Notes: generated by a model not told the origin, from the sequence alone. A stretch of DNA of 64,000 nt from Synechococcus sp. HJ21-Hayes (GCF_024345835.1 NZ_JAGQBW010000002.1:173196-237195); one strand, 5' to 3'; positions 52,754 through 61,569 are shown, numbered from the stretch's first letter. Made by a program: numbers and translations.

Positions 52754-54376
52754 CTATCTCGCCGCCGCCACCGAAGCTGATGGTAACGGCCCCGACTGCA
52801 ATGACTCTGACTGCAACGACTCCGATGACATCGCCACATACTGCAGCTGCTGCTCCACCTGGTCCCGCACACAGGCCTGATAATCGATGAAGTGCTCGTT
52901 GAGCATCAGCAACCAGAGATAGTCGTTCAGCACCTGGGGATGCTGCAGAGCAATCTGCACCAGGTGAAGCCAGAACCGCCAGCGGGTTTCACGCACCACC
53001 CCCTGACGCCAACAGATGATTAACAGGCCCCGCAATAGCCCCGCAGAGCGACCACCAGCGCGAAAGGTTCGAGGCCTGCCGCGGGCGAGTTTGCAGCTGT
53101 AGTGATACACCCGCTCCAGGTAGGGAATCGGCGCATAGAGATCGGAAAAGGCCTGCAGAAACTCGTCTGCGATCTCGGGCATGGGTCGCGATGGGATGAA
53201 ATTCAGCAGGTGGGTCTGCACCCCTTCATCGAAGCCATCGGGATGCTGCAGTAGGCGCCGCTCCTTCGCCAGACGCTGCCAGAGGGCCGTATTGGGCAGC
53301 GCCTGCAGGATGCCAACCATGGCCAGCGGAATGCCCGTTTGCTCCACAAAGGCCACAATCCGTTCGCCCGCTCCGGGCTTCTCCCCATCAAAGCCAAGGA
53401 TGAAGCCGGCCATCACCTCGAGGCCATGGGCGGTGATGCGATCCACCGCCTCGGCCAGGGAAGAACGGGTGTTTTGCCATTTCTGCGTCACCTGCAGGCT
53501 CGCTTCATCGGGCGTTTCAATGCCCAGGAACACACGATGGAAGCCACAGTTGGCCATGGCCTGCATCAACCCATCATCGTCCGCCAGATCAACAGAAGCC
53601 TCGGTGATGAAGGAAAAGGGAAAACCATGCGACTGCTGCCAAACAAGCAACCGCGGCAGCAAGAACTTCACATTGCGTTTATTGCCGATGAAATTGTCAT
53701 CAACAAGCAGCACCTCACCACGCCAGCCCAATTCCCACAGCACGCGAAGCTCCTCAAGCAATTGCTGCGGCTCCTTAGTGCGGGGCTTACGGCCGTAGAG
53801 AACAATGATGTCGCAGAATTCACATTGAAAGGGACACCCCCTAGAAAACTGCACCGCCATCATGCTGTAAAGATCGCGCTCCAACAGATCGAAGCGGGGC
53901 ACCGGTGAACAGCTGATATCCGGCTTCTCGCCAGCTGCGCTGAAGCGCCCCTGAGCATCTCCGCGTGCCAGGGCCTCGAGAAACAGTGGGATGGTGAGTT
54001 CGCCTTCATCAAGCACCAGGAAATCCACCTGCTCCAGTTCCGGTGCATCGGGTGTGGAGGTAGCGAACGGGCCGCCCACCGCCACCGGCAACTGGTGGCC
54101 CTTGGCCAGGCGGATCTGGTGCTGCAGATCCCGCTTCTGCACCAACATCGCTGAGGCGATCACCAGATCCGCCCAGGCCCACTCCTCCGGGCTCACAGGG
54201 CGGCTGTTGCAATCCACCAGCTTGAGCTCCCAGTGCTGCGGCAGCAACGCCGCCACCGTGATCAAACCGAGGGGCGGCAACAACACCTGGCGCCCCACCA
54301 GCTCCAGCACCCCATGGAAACTCCAGTAGGTCTTGGGGAACTGCGGATAGAGCAACAGGGCACGCATGCCGGCCAA
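52754..54376 (-). CDS. Cobalamin-binding radical SAM protein with DUF4070 C-terminus
   Basis: A 540-residue enzyme. The N-terminal B12-binding Rossmann domain (RALLLYPQFPKTYWSFHGV, LPPLGLITVAALLP, VDFLVLDEGELT) is followed by a radical SAM core with RGCPFQCEFCDI (CxxxCxxC) near residue 183. A DUF4070-type C-terminus spans ~400-520, and a Ser/Gln-rich tail contains SLQSESLQSGPLPS. Family members are HpnP-like methylases and related uncharacterised enzymes; the substrate is unknown. The Nif11 neighbour is convergent, not an operon partner. Confidence 0.88.
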   Translation of the reverse strand: MAGMRALLLYPQFPKTYWSFHGVLELVGRQVLLPPLGLITVAALLPQHWELKLVDCNSRPVSPEEWAWADLVIASAMLVQKRDLQHQIRLAKGHQLPVAVGGPFATSTPDAPELEQVDFLVLDEGELTIPLFLEALARGDAQGRFSAAGEKPDISCSPVPRFDLLERDLYSMMAVQFSRGCPFQCEFCDIIVLYGRKPRTKEPQQLLEELRVLWELGWRGEVLLVDDNFIGNKRNVKFLLPRLLVWQQSHGFPFSFITEASVDLADDDGLMQAMANCGFHRVFLGIETPDEASLQVTQKWQNTRSSLAEAVDRITAHGLEVMAGFILGFDGEKPGAGERIVAFVEQTGIPLAMVGILQALPNTALWQRLAKERRLLQHPDGFDEGVQTHLLNFIPSRPMPEIADEFLQAFSDLYAPIPYLERVYHYSCKLARGRPRTFRAGGRSAGLLRGLLIICWRQGVVRETRWRFWLHLVQIALQHPQVLNDYLWLLMLNEHFIDYQACVRDQVEQQLQYVAMSSESLQSESLQSGPLPSASVAAAR

Positions 54377-54469
54377 GAACCCAGAGAGGTGGCTCTCTGA
54401 CCCTGACCATCCAGGCCCTGGCCGCTCAACGTGGGGGAGGATCCCCAGCTGCTCTGCGGCGCCGCTGCC

Positions 54470-54865
54470 TCAGGGCTCCAAGGGGCTGAAACGCAGCGGC
54501 TCGTAGCGGGCCAGCGTTAACCGCCAAAGGCCATCAGCCTGCTGCCGCAGTTGATCGAGAAAGGCAGCGGTGTCGCCACTGGCGATCCACTGGGCCTTGA
54601 GGCGGGGAAGTTGCTCCTGCATCACCTCCTGGGGCAATTGCACCAGCAGCAGGCTCTGGTCGCCGGCACTGCGGCACAGGGCGCCCTGCTCATCACTGCG
54701 CTGCCAGAGGCGCACCAGCAACTCCAGGGCCAGGGTGCGGCCGTCGTCGCCGGGGTCAGCCCCCTCGGCCAAGGGCTGCTGCTGCGACTTGCCATTGATG
54801 GGCAGGGCCCGCTGGCCGCCCTGCTCCAGCAGGGCCAGACAGATCAGATAGGGCGCGTCAGCCAT
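54470..54865 (-). CDS. Conserved hypothetical protein
   Basis: A 131-residue soluble helical/beta protein. PYLICLALLEQGGQRALPINGKSQ begins the chain, ALELLVRLWQRSDEQGALCRS lies near 46, and WRLTLARYEPLRFSPLEP ends it. No family was recognised. It is the last gene of a minus-strand operon, 3 bp after thiD. Confidence 0.65.
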   Translation of the reverse strand: MADAPYLICLALLEQGGQRALPINGKSQQQPLAEGADPGDDGRTLALELLVRLWQRSDEQGALCRSAGDQSLLLVQLPQEVMQEQLPRLKAQWIASGDTAAFLDQLRQQADGLWRLTLARYEPLRFSPLEP

Positions 54866-54868
54866 GGA

Positions 54869-55657
54869 TCAGAGCAACGGGTGCCAATGGCACAGTGGCC
54901 CCTGACCCGCCCCGATGGCCAGGGCGTGGCGCAGCCCGCCATCCACATAGCCCTTGGCCGCCTGCACCGCCGGCAGCAACTCCAGGCCGCGGGCGCGGTG
55001 AGCCGTGATCGCCGCCGCCAGGGTGCAACCACTGCCATGGGTGTGGGGTGTATCCACGGCAGGGGAGCGCAACCACTGGCCCCGCTCGCCCGTGCGCAGG
55101 TAATCGCTGCCCTGCAGGCCAGACAGGCCACCACCCTTGATCAGCACCGCCGCCACCCCCAGATCCACCAGGGCCGCTGCGGCCTGCTCCACGTCATCCG
55201 CATCGGCAATGGAGCGGCCACTGAGCAACTGGGCCTCGTGGATGTTGGGGGTGATCAGCTCCGCCAGGGGCAGCAGCAGCTGGCGGTAGCCCTCGATGGC
55301 CTGGGGCTCCAGCAGCACCGCACCAGCGCGGGACACCATCACCGGATCAATCAGTTTTGGGATAGCCAGGCCCTGGAGCACTTCGGCGGTGGCCTCAATC
55401 AGGGAGCGGTTGAGCAGCATCCCAGTCTTGAGGGCCGCCACGGGCAGATCGGAGCACACCGCCGCGCACTGGGCTGTGAGGGCCGCCGCTGCCACGGCAT
55501 CCACCCGGCTCACCCCACAGGTGTTCTGGGCGGTGATGCAGGTGATCGCGGAGCAGCCATGCACCTGCAGCGCCAGAAAGGTCTTGAGGTCGGCCTGAAT
55601 GCCGGCACCACCGCCGGAATCGCTGCCGCCAATGGTGAGGGCAATGGCTGGCGTCAT
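54869..55657 (-). CDS. thiD: Hydroxymethylpyrimidine/phosphomethylpyrimidine kinase
   Basis: A 262-residue PfkB-like kinase of thiamine synthesis, phosphorylating HMP and HMP-P. ALTIGGSDSGGGAGIQADLKTF is the N-terminal signature, VHGCSAITCITAQNT near residue 33, GMLLNRSLIEATAEVL near 80 and the C-terminal DTPHTHGSGCTLAAAITA contains the catalytic Cys/Asp region. The ATG overlaps the stop of the zinc-ribbon gene by 4 bases. Confidence 0.95.
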   Translation of the reverse strand: MTPAIALTIGGSDSGGGAGIQADLKTFLALQVHGCSAITCITAQNTCGVSRVDAVAAAALTAQCAAVCSDLPVAALKTGMLLNRSLIEATAEVLQGLAIPKLIDPVMVSRAGAVLLEPQAIEGYRQLLLPLAELITPNIHEAQLLSGRSIADADDVEQAAAALVDLGVAAVLIKGGGLSGLQGSDYLRTGERGQWLRSPAVDTPHTHGSGCTLAAAITAHRARGLELLPAVQAAKGYVDGGLRHALAIGAGQGPLCHWHPLL

Positions 55658-55923
55658 AACTGGGGCAAGGCAGGTTGCGGCGGCGGCCAGCTGCTGGGCA
55701 GGGGCTGGCGGGATCCTGGCCCCACCGCCGCCAGGGCTGCGGCCGTGCCCACCACCGCCAGCACCAGCCAGCCCAGGCGCACCCGGGGCCTGGCGCGAAC
55801 CGGGCCGCGACCGCCGCGGGACTGCACCCCCTGCAGGGGCGTGCCGCAGCGGCCGCATACCATGCGGCCAGCCAGGCTGCGATCGGCCCGTACGGACCAG
55901 CTGCCGCAGTGGGGACAGGCCAT
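55654..55923 (-). CDS. Zinc-ribbon membrane protein
   Basis: An 89-residue protein. Its N-terminus is a zinc ribbon, CPHCGSWSVRADRSLAGRMV followed by CGRCG, with two CxxC knuckles 18 residues apart. A basic linker, one membrane helix (LGWLVLAVVGTAAALAAVG) and a Pro-rich tail follow. Function is unknown. It overlaps thiD by 4 bases and lies in the same operon. Confidence 0.78.
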   Translation of the reverse strand: MACPHCGSWSVRADRSLAGRMVCGRCGTPLQGVQSRGGRGPVRARPRVRLGWLVLAVVGTAAALAAVGPGSRQPLPSSWPPPQPALPQL

Positions 55924-55983
55924 GGCGCATGCAACTCGCAGGTAGGCCCATGTTGGCGAGCCCAGGCCAACGCCGGCCGTCGA

Positions 55984-57387
55984 TCAGCCCGTGGGCGGGG
56001 CCGGGTGCAAGGAGTTGAGATCCAGCCCCTTGGTTTCGATCCGGCAGTACCAGGTAACGGCAGCCCCCAACAGCGAGCAGAGCGCGAGCAGCGGCAGCAA
56101 CCTGTGCAGCCCCCAGTGGGCCAGGAACAGGGGGAACCCAAACGCCGCCAACACGGCCCCGAGCTTGCCGGCGGCGGCGGCAAGGCCGGCACCGAAGCCC
56201 CGCAGGGGCGTGGGAAACACCTCGCCGGCCAGCAGGTAAGTCTGGGCGTTGGGACCCAGGTTGGTCATGAACTGGAACAGCACAAAGCCCGCCACGATCA
56301 GGGGCAGCTGCTGGTGGCTGGGGCTAGCCCCGGCAGCGGCCAGCAGCAGGCCCGCGGCACAACCGGCAAAGCCCAGGATCTGCAGCGGAATGCGGCCCCA
56401 GCGATCCGCCAGCCCCATCGCCACGCCAATCCCCACCAGAAAAGCCAGGTTGATCAGAGCAGTGCCACGGGCGGCCAGCAGATCGTTGTGAATCAGGGCG
56501 GCTTCGCTGGCATCCGGGGAGCCCAGGCCGAACGCCGCCGCCATGATCAAAGGCGTGAACAGGCCAATGCCGTAGGTGGAAACATCCTGCAGAAACCACG
56601 GCACGGCACTGAGGGTGGTGGCGCGCCGCAGCCTGGGCTGGAACAGTTGGCGCCAGGGAGCCTCAGGCTCAGGCGGCGGCATGGGCGCCGCAGGCTCCAG
56701 GCTCAGCTCCGAACGGTTAAGCAGCCGCGCCAACTGCCGCTCCGCCCCCTGCAGATCGCCGCGGCTCAACAGCCAGGGGCTGCTCTCCGGCAGGAACAGG
56801 CGTCCCAAGGCCACCAGCAGCACCGGCCATACGGGCAACAGATAAAAGAGGCGCCAGGTGCCCAGCTCCGGGCGCAGGCCCAGCAGCTGCGCCGCCAACG
56901 CGGTGCCCAACACGGCCCCCAGAGCCTGGCAACTGAAGGCCCCCAGCACCAGCCGGCCGCGCATCGCCACGGGGATACTCTCGGAAATCACCAGATGGGC
57001 AGCGGGATAGTCGGCCCCGAGGGCCAGCCCCACAACGCCGAGGCTGGCCGCAAAGCAGGCGCCGTTGGGGCTGAGGGCTGCCGCCACCAGGCCCACCACC
57101 AGCAGCAGCATCTCGGCGATGAACACCGGCCTGCGGCCGAGGCGATCGGCCAGCCCCCCAAGCCCCAGGGCCCCGATCAGGATCCCCACGAGAGGGGCCG
57201 CCGTGACCAGACCCCGATCCAGGGCGGTGAGCTGGAACTGTTCACTCACCAGGGGCAGGGCAATGCCCCCCATGAACACGATCAAGCCCTCAAAGAACTT
57301 GCCGGCGGTGGCCAGGGCCCACACCAGCCACTGCATCGACGACAGGGGCGAGCCCTCGATATGGGCCTGAACACTCCGCTGGTTCAA
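55984..57387 (-). CDS. MFS transporter
   Basis: A 467-residue major facilitator with 12 predicted helices. GLADRLGRRPVFIAE between helices 2 and 3, and the ADRWGRIPLQILG repeat in the second half, are the MFS loop motifs. FLPESSPWLLSRGDLQGAERQL is the sugar/organic-acid-porter PESPRWL-type motif in the central loop. The substrate is unknown. The TTG at 57387 overlaps the previous gene's stop (TTGA); ATG 57336 is the alternative, 17 codons in. Linkage to thiD suggests a vitamin or precursor transporter, but this is only context. Confidence 0.88.
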   Translation of the reverse strand: MNQRSVQAHIEGSPLSSMQWLVWALATAGKFFEGLIVFMGGIALPLVSEQFQLTALDRGLVTAAPLVGILIGALGLGGLADRLGRRPVFIAEMLLLVVGLVAAALSPNGACFAASLGVVGLALGADYPAAHLVISESIPVAMRGRLVLGAFSCQALGAVLGTALAAQLLGLRPELGTWRLFYLLPVWPVLLVALGRLFLPESSPWLLSRGDLQGAERQLARLLNRSELSLEPAAPMPPPEPEAPWRQLFQPRLRRATTLSAVPWFLQDVSTYGIGLFTPLIMAAAFGLGSPDASEAALIHNDLLAARGTALINLAFLVGIGVAMGLADRWGRIPLQILGFAGCAAGLLLAAAGASPSHQQLPLIVAGFVLFQFMTNLGPNAQTYLLAGEVFPTPLRGFGAGLAAAAGKLGAVLAAFGFPLFLAHWGLHRLLPLLALCSLLGAAVTWYCRIETKGLDLNSLHPAPPTG

Positions 57388-57881
57388 GGTTCGGCGGCTC
57401 CAGCCCAGCGCCAGAGGGCGAGCCCGCCACCACGGCCGCGAGCCGCCAGCCAGCCGGCCGGATCGCGGGCGATCAGGGCAAAGAAGGGCAGGCGACGTGG
57501 CTGGGGCTGGGGCAGAACCCGCTGCAACAAGAGCCGGCCGGCGAGCCTGAGCTCCAACCGCTCGAAGCTGAACTCCAGCAACGGCCTTCGGCCGCGCAGG
57601 TGGCCGCTGCCGGTGAAGCGGAGTTCCAGGGCGCCCAGGTTCACGGCATTGCAGAGCTGCAAAGCCTCGGAACCGGCAGCAGGAGCTGAAATCTCGAGCC
57701 GTGCCCCCACCCCCCGCAACAGCACCCCACTGAAGGCCGAGGGCACACTGCTGCCCTTGGGCCACACCTGATCGAGCCGCCAGACGCCCAGCAGAGCGGA
57801 GGGTTCCACCCCCGTGCCGTTCCGGCGGGCGGCCAGTTCGAGGGCCAGCAACTGGGACCCGCTGGGATCAGGCAACACCAT
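57384..57881 (-). CDS. Fibrillin (PAP)-like protein, tentative
   Basis: A 165-residue soluble protein. GVWRLDQVW near residue 31 and FSGVLLRGVGARLEIS near 49 open a beta-barrel-like region, with NAVNLGALELRFTGSGHLRGRRPLLEFSFERLEL near 78-111. A late FALIARDPAGWLAARGRGGGLALWRW resembles the final GWL-x-D-x-R-I-xRG segment of plastid-lipid-associated (fibrillin) proteins. That match is weak, so the call is tentative. It is the first gene of the thiD operon. Confidence 0.55.
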   Translation of the reverse strand: MVLPDPSGSQLLALELAARRNGTGVEPSALLGVWRLDQVWPKGSSVPSAFSGVLLRGVGARLEISAPAAGSEALQLCNAVNLGALELRFTGSGHLRGRRPLLEFSFERLELRLAGRLLLQRVLPQPQPRRLPFFALIARDPAGWLAARGRGGGLALWRWAGAAEP

Positions 57882-57956
57882 TAAGACACCACGACCAAAG
57901 GAGCAACATCCTGCTCAGTTTTAGTCTCAACAGGGCAGAACCCGAGCACCAGCAGC

Positions 57957-59471
57957 ATGCCGCAGCGATGCCTCAACACCATTGGCTGTCAGTTGCGCCT
58001 CAGCCAAGCGGCCTCGGTGCTGATCGCCCTCACGGTGGCCACGGCGAGCAGCCTCAACAGCAATCGCGACAACATTCTGCGCCACCACGAAGAGCAAATC
58101 AAACAAGACAGCGCAAGAATCCAACAGATCTACGACAACACCAAAAGACTGCCAATCCAGCAACGACGAGCAGCACTTGGTCGCATCCTGAAAGAGCTCG
58201 GCAGCCACGACCACGCCTACTGGATTAACACAGCAGATGGGGACACGATCCTACCCGAGAAAGGAAACAATCAAATTGAGCAGCAAACTCTAACAACCAT
58301 CCGCAAAGCCTATACACAGCCGCGACCAAGTAGCAATTGGATAGCCGACACAAGCCAACTGAAACAGAGCCTCGACGAACGCGCGAAGATCGAGAGCAGA
58401 GAGTATGCCGTTTTTAACCACAGGCAACTCAGTTACTTCGCCTCACTCTGGGTCGCTCAAGACATCACAGAGCACATCAGGTTTCAGCAAGACCTTCTCA
58501 ACTCTTCGATCATCACACTCCTCGGCTGCATCAGCCTGAGCCTCCTGACTTCTTCAATGCTCACACGACGGATCATTCAGCCGCTCCAGCAACTCTCCTC
58601 AGCCGCCGCCACAATTAACACCAGAAGTACAGATCACCTGAAACTCCCCACCACCACAAGCTCCAAGGAGGTGGGAGATCTCACCACAGCACTCAACAGC
58701 CTACTAGCTCGCCTCGAGAGCAGCCTTTCACAACAGCGAACCTTCACCCACTCCGTGAGCCATGAGCTGCGGGGGCCACTGATGATCCTGAACCTCTGCA
58801 ACAGGCGATTAGCAAGGGAACTCGGTGAGTCTGCTGCCAACCATCGCGACACCCTCAAGATTCAACGACGCGAGCTCGTTCGCATGGAGCACATAGTGAA
58901 CGACCTTCTCTCGATGTTCAAAGCTGGCGACGCCATCAACCAACAAGCCCTGGAACCCATCAATGTGGCAGCCCTACTGGACACCACGATCGAGAGCATC
59001 CGCCATGCCAGCCCCCATCCCATCGAACTGAACAGGGAAGCCAGCACCACACATGAGTCCAGGGCCTGGTGGGCCTTGGGCCACCAGGATCAGCTGGAGC
59101 AGGTGGTGGTCAATTTAATTGGCAACGCCCAGAAGTATTCCACCCACCAACAGCCCATCCGGGTTGATCTCAGGGCCAGGTGGAATCAGCTGGCCATCAG
59201 CATCGAGGATCGGGGCATTGGCATTTCAGCCTCGGATCAGGAGCACATCTTCGAGCCGTTCTTTCGAGGCAGCAACACCGGGGGGATCGAGGGCACGGGC
59301 CTGGGGCTGCCGGTGGTGAAGGCCTTGGTGGAGGCGATGGGCGGCTCGGTGCAGGTGTGGAGCGAGCCCCTCCACGGCACGCGCTTCACCATCGTGCTGC
59401 AGCGCCATTGGCCCAGCCCCTCAGGGCCGCTGCAGGGCCTGGCGCAGGGGGCCATTGGAAACCGGCGGTAG
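57957..59471 (+). CDS. Sensor histidine kinase
   Basis: A 504-residue membrane sensor kinase. TM1 is at about residues 17-33. The periplasmic sensing region (34-183) is charged and unlike known sensor domains, TM2 at about 184-202 is followed by HAMP (RRIIQPLQQLSSAAATI). The H-box is VSHELRGPLMILN, with phospho-acceptor His269. The ATPase has the N box (NLIGNAQKYS) and G boxes (EDRGIGIS, GTGLGLPVVKALVEAMGG). The first ~1 kb is much less GC-rich than neighbouring genes. Its 3' end overlaps the binding-protein gene by 51 bp. Confidence 0.92.
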   Translation: MPQRCLNTIGCQLRLSQAASVLIALTVATASSLNSNRDNILRHHEEQIKQDSARIQQIYDNTKRLPIQQRRAALGRILKELGSHDHAYWINTADGDTILPEKGNNQIEQQTLTTIRKAYTQPRPSSNWIADTSQLKQSLDERAKIESREYAVFNHRQLSYFASLWVAQDITEHIRFQQDLLNSSIITLLGCISLSLLTSSMLTRRIIQPLQQLSSAAATINTRSTDHLKLPTTTSSKEVGDLTTALNSLLARLESSLSQQRTFTHSVSHELRGPLMILNLCNRRLARELGESAANHRDTLKIQRRELVRMEHIVNDLLSMFKAGDAINQQALEPINVAALLDTTIESIRHASPHPIELNREASTTHESRAWWALGHQDQLEQVVVNLIGNAQKYSTHQQPIRVDLRARWNQLAISIEDRGIGISASDQEHIFEPFFRGSNTGGIEGTGLGLPVVKALVEAMGGSVQVWSEPLHGTRFTIVLQRHWPSPSGPLQGLAQGAIGNRR

Positions 59472-60425
59472 CGCCTGGTTCACCGGCACCAACCCCACAC
59501 GGGCCTGCACCCGTTGCACGGCCCGCAGGTTCTGCTCCATGGCACCACCCGGGGCCAACAGCGTCACCTGCTCCTGCAGTGGTTGATAAACCAGGCCGCG
59601 CTGGACGGACCCAAACTCAGCCAGCGACAACCCCTGCCGGGCCGCCAACCAGGCATGGGCAGTGCGCGGCTCGCGCCGGGCATACGCATGGGCCGCGTGC
59701 CAGGCGCGCAGCAAGCGGGCCACCACAGCTGGATTCGAGGCCAGGAAGCTGCGATCCACCACCAACACATCCAGGATCTGGCCCGGGATGGCGCTGCTGT
59801 CAAACGCAACCCTGGCCTTGCCAGTGCGCAGGGCCCAGGCACTGAAGGGGGGATACATCGCCGCCGCCTGGATTGCCCCTCGGGCAAACCCAGCAGGCAT
59901 GGCTTCAAGGGCCACATTCCGTAGGGTTACATCACTCAGCCGCAAGCCAACGCGCTCCAGGGCCTGCTGCACCAGAAACGGCCCCAGGGTGCTGGGGCTC
60001 ACCGCCACAACCTGACCCTTCAGTGCCGCCAGGTTGGGAACATCGGCGGCCAGCAGTAACTGATCGGCACCATGGGACGCATTCACCACCAGCACCACCA
60101 CCGGGCAGCGCTGCGGCAAGCGGGCGCAGAGATCCACCAGCTCCACCGTGGTGAGCTGGGCCACCTGCAGCCGCCCCCAGGCCAGATCTTGAACGATCAG
60201 CTGGGAGTCGCGGTAGCGGCGAGGTTCAATTCGGATTCCTTGCGCGCGATCCAACCCCTGGTGGGCAGCCAGGGACATGTACTCATAACCCGGCCAGGAC
60301 GACACAGGCACCACCACAGGCCTGCGCCGGGACTCCATCCAGGCACCGACACCTACGCCGCCGGCAGCAAACAACGCCAACAGCAGCGCCAATTGCCAAC
60401 GGAGCAGCGACGGCCAGCACCTCAA
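59421..60425 (-). CDS. NMT1/TauA-like periplasmic substrate-binding protein
   Basis: A 334-residue binding protein of the NitT/TauT (NMT1) type. The N-terminus carries an uncleaved or lipid-less signal-anchor (LLRWQLALLLALFAAGGVGVG). SSWPGYEYMSLAAHQGLD, IEPRRYRDSQLIVQDLAWGRLQVAQLTTVE and PSTLGPFLVQQALERVGLRL follow the family pattern. No permease or ATPase lies nearby; it is flanked instead by a sensor kinase (convergent, overlapping) and a response regulator (divergent). It may be the ligand-sensing component of that system. Confidence 0.85.
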   Translation of the reverse strand: MRCWPSLLRWQLALLLALFAAGGVGVGAWMESRRRPVVVPVSSWPGYEYMSLAAHQGLDRAQGIRIEPRRYRDSQLIVQDLAWGRLQVAQLTTVELVDLCARLPQRCPVVVLVVNASHGADQLLLAADVPNLAALKGQVVAVSPSTLGPFLVQQALERVGLRLSDVTLRNVALEAMPAGFARGAIQAAAMYPPFSAWALRTGKARVAFDSSAIPGQILDVLVVDRSFLASNPAVVARLLRAWHAAHAYARREPRTAHAWLAARQGLSLAEFGSVQRGLVYQPLQEQVTLLAPGGAMEQNLRAVQRVQARVGLVPVNQALPPVSNGPLRQALQRP

Positions 60426-60647
60426 CAGACGGATAACGGAGCGAGGGGGGGGTAGAGATTATCGGCAAGCACCAGAACTTCGCCAATCAGCTACAAGAAT
60501 CTTAAAAGATTCACATAGCCTAATAGGGCCAATACCCATACAAGTCCGCCATGCAACAACCGCAAGCGGCCGCCATGCGCAACATGCACCCCCAAACTGC
60601 AACAACTCCGCCCTAATCTGAACCCATCATCCAGATTCGAGCGGCTC
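60426..60647. promoter_or_regulatory. Divergent promoter region of the binding protein and response regulator
   Basis: A 222-bp AT-richer gap between the divergent binding-protein and regulator genes. It contains the perfect inverted repeat GAATCTT-AA-AAGATTC (60497-60512) and, downstream on the plus strand, TAATAG and ATACCCAT elements. The repeat is a plausible operator for the response regulator. Confidence 0.55.
60497..60512. repeat. 16-bp perfect inverted repeat
   Basis: GAATCTT and AAGATTC arms (7 bp) separated by AA. It is positioned about 70 bp before the binding-protein start and 136 bp before the regulator start. Symmetry and size suit a dimeric regulator, for example the NarL/LuxR-type protein encoded next to it. 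Confidence 0.75.
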
Positions 60648-61292
60648 ATGCACCTGCTCATTGTCGACGACAACGAGCAGCTGGCCCAGTGCCTGGCCCT
60701 GGAGCTGGAGAGCGAGGGCTTCAGCACTGAAACCGCCGCCAACGGGTCCGACTGCCTCCAACGCCTGCACCAGGATCGGGCAGACAACCACCACGCGCCT
60801 GCCATTGATGTCTTGATTCTGGACTGGGACCTACCCGACTTCTCAGGCCTCGAAATTTATAAACGACTACGCCGCAACGGATTCGATATCCCAACCCTCA
60901 TGCTTTCGGGGCACGACCGCCTGGAAGATCGCGTCAACGCCCTCAACCTTGGACTGGATGACTATCTGATCAAGCCCTTCAGTTTTGATGAGCTGGTGGC
61001 GCGCATTCGCTCCATTGCCCGGCGCGGAGCTACTCGCATCACACCAGACAACAACCCTGAGAACCCCCTCAGCAGCCGCGAGCAGGAGGTGCTGAACCTG
61101 ATAGCAGGTGGTCAAACCAATGCAGAAATCGCAGAGGCCCTATTTCTGTCACCGGAAACGATCAAGTCCCACGTGAAAACCATCCTGGTGAAGCTCCACG
61201 CCAAGGACCGAACACAAGCCCTGGTGGTGGCGCTCCAGGAGGGATTCGTGAGGGTTGCGAGCCCGAGATCCCAGGATCGCCAGGCTGATTGA
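60648..61292 (+). CDS. NarL/LuxR-type response regulator
   Basis: A 214-residue two-component regulator. The receiver has the acidic pair (VDDNEQ, Asp7/8), phospho-acceptor Asp59 in VLILDWDLPD, and the switch Lys109 in DDYLIKPFS. The C-terminal domain (about 138-200) is a LuxR-type helix-turn-helix, SSREQEVLNLIAGGQTNAEIAE through SHVKTILVKLHAKDRTQALVVAL. It is separated from the kinase by the binding-protein gene but is the obvious partner. Confidence 0.93.
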   Translation: MHLLIVDDNEQLAQCLALELESEGFSTETAANGSDCLQRLHQDRADNHHAPAIDVLILDWDLPDFSGLEIYKRLRRNGFDIPTLMLSGHDRLEDRVNALNLGLDDYLIKPFSFDELVARIRSIARRGATRITPDNNPENPLSSREQEVLNLIAGGQTNAEIAEALFLSPETIKSHVKTILVKLHAKDRTQALVVALQEGFVRVASPRSQDRQAD

Positions 61293-61347
61293 GCCGAAGC
61301 TGGAGTTCAAGCGAGGCGCTCCATGAACTCCAGCTGGTACTGCCACT

Positions 61348-61485
61348 TCAGCGACTCAATCCCTGCTCCAACATGTAGGCCGCCAGATTGCTCATACTGC
61401 GGCCCTCCAGATCGGAGCGCTCATGGAGCATCTGATAGAGGCGATAGGGCACGGTGACGCTCAGGCGCATGGGGGAGCGCTGCAT
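61348..61485 (-). CDS. Ribbon-helix-helix DNA-binding protein (second copy)
   Basis: A 45-residue protein from the chosen ATG (61485). RLSVTVPYRLYQMLHERSDLEGRSMSNLAAYMLEQG is a short strand followed by the two helices of the CopG/RHH fold, with the SxSNLAA turn typical of many copies. Starts at 61470 (40 residues) or 61527 (60 residues) are possible. It resembles the copy at 43856 only in fold. Tandem inverted repeats lie upstream (61570-61606). Confidence 0.7.
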   Translation of the reverse strand: MQRSPMRLSVTVPYRLYQMLHERSDLEGRSMSNLAAYMLEQGLSR

Positions 61486-61569
61486 GAGCTCAAATCGAGA
61501 CGTAGTGGTCGACACGGGGTAGATCATGCAGAGCCTCGAGGCATGGGTTGAAGGCCTTCTGATGCTGAT

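Noticed and set aside
55984..57765. 593-codon reading of the MFS gene
   Set aside because: The N-terminal 125 codons overlap the upstream fibrillin-like gene in another frame and are not protein-like; TTG 57387 gives normal MFS topology.
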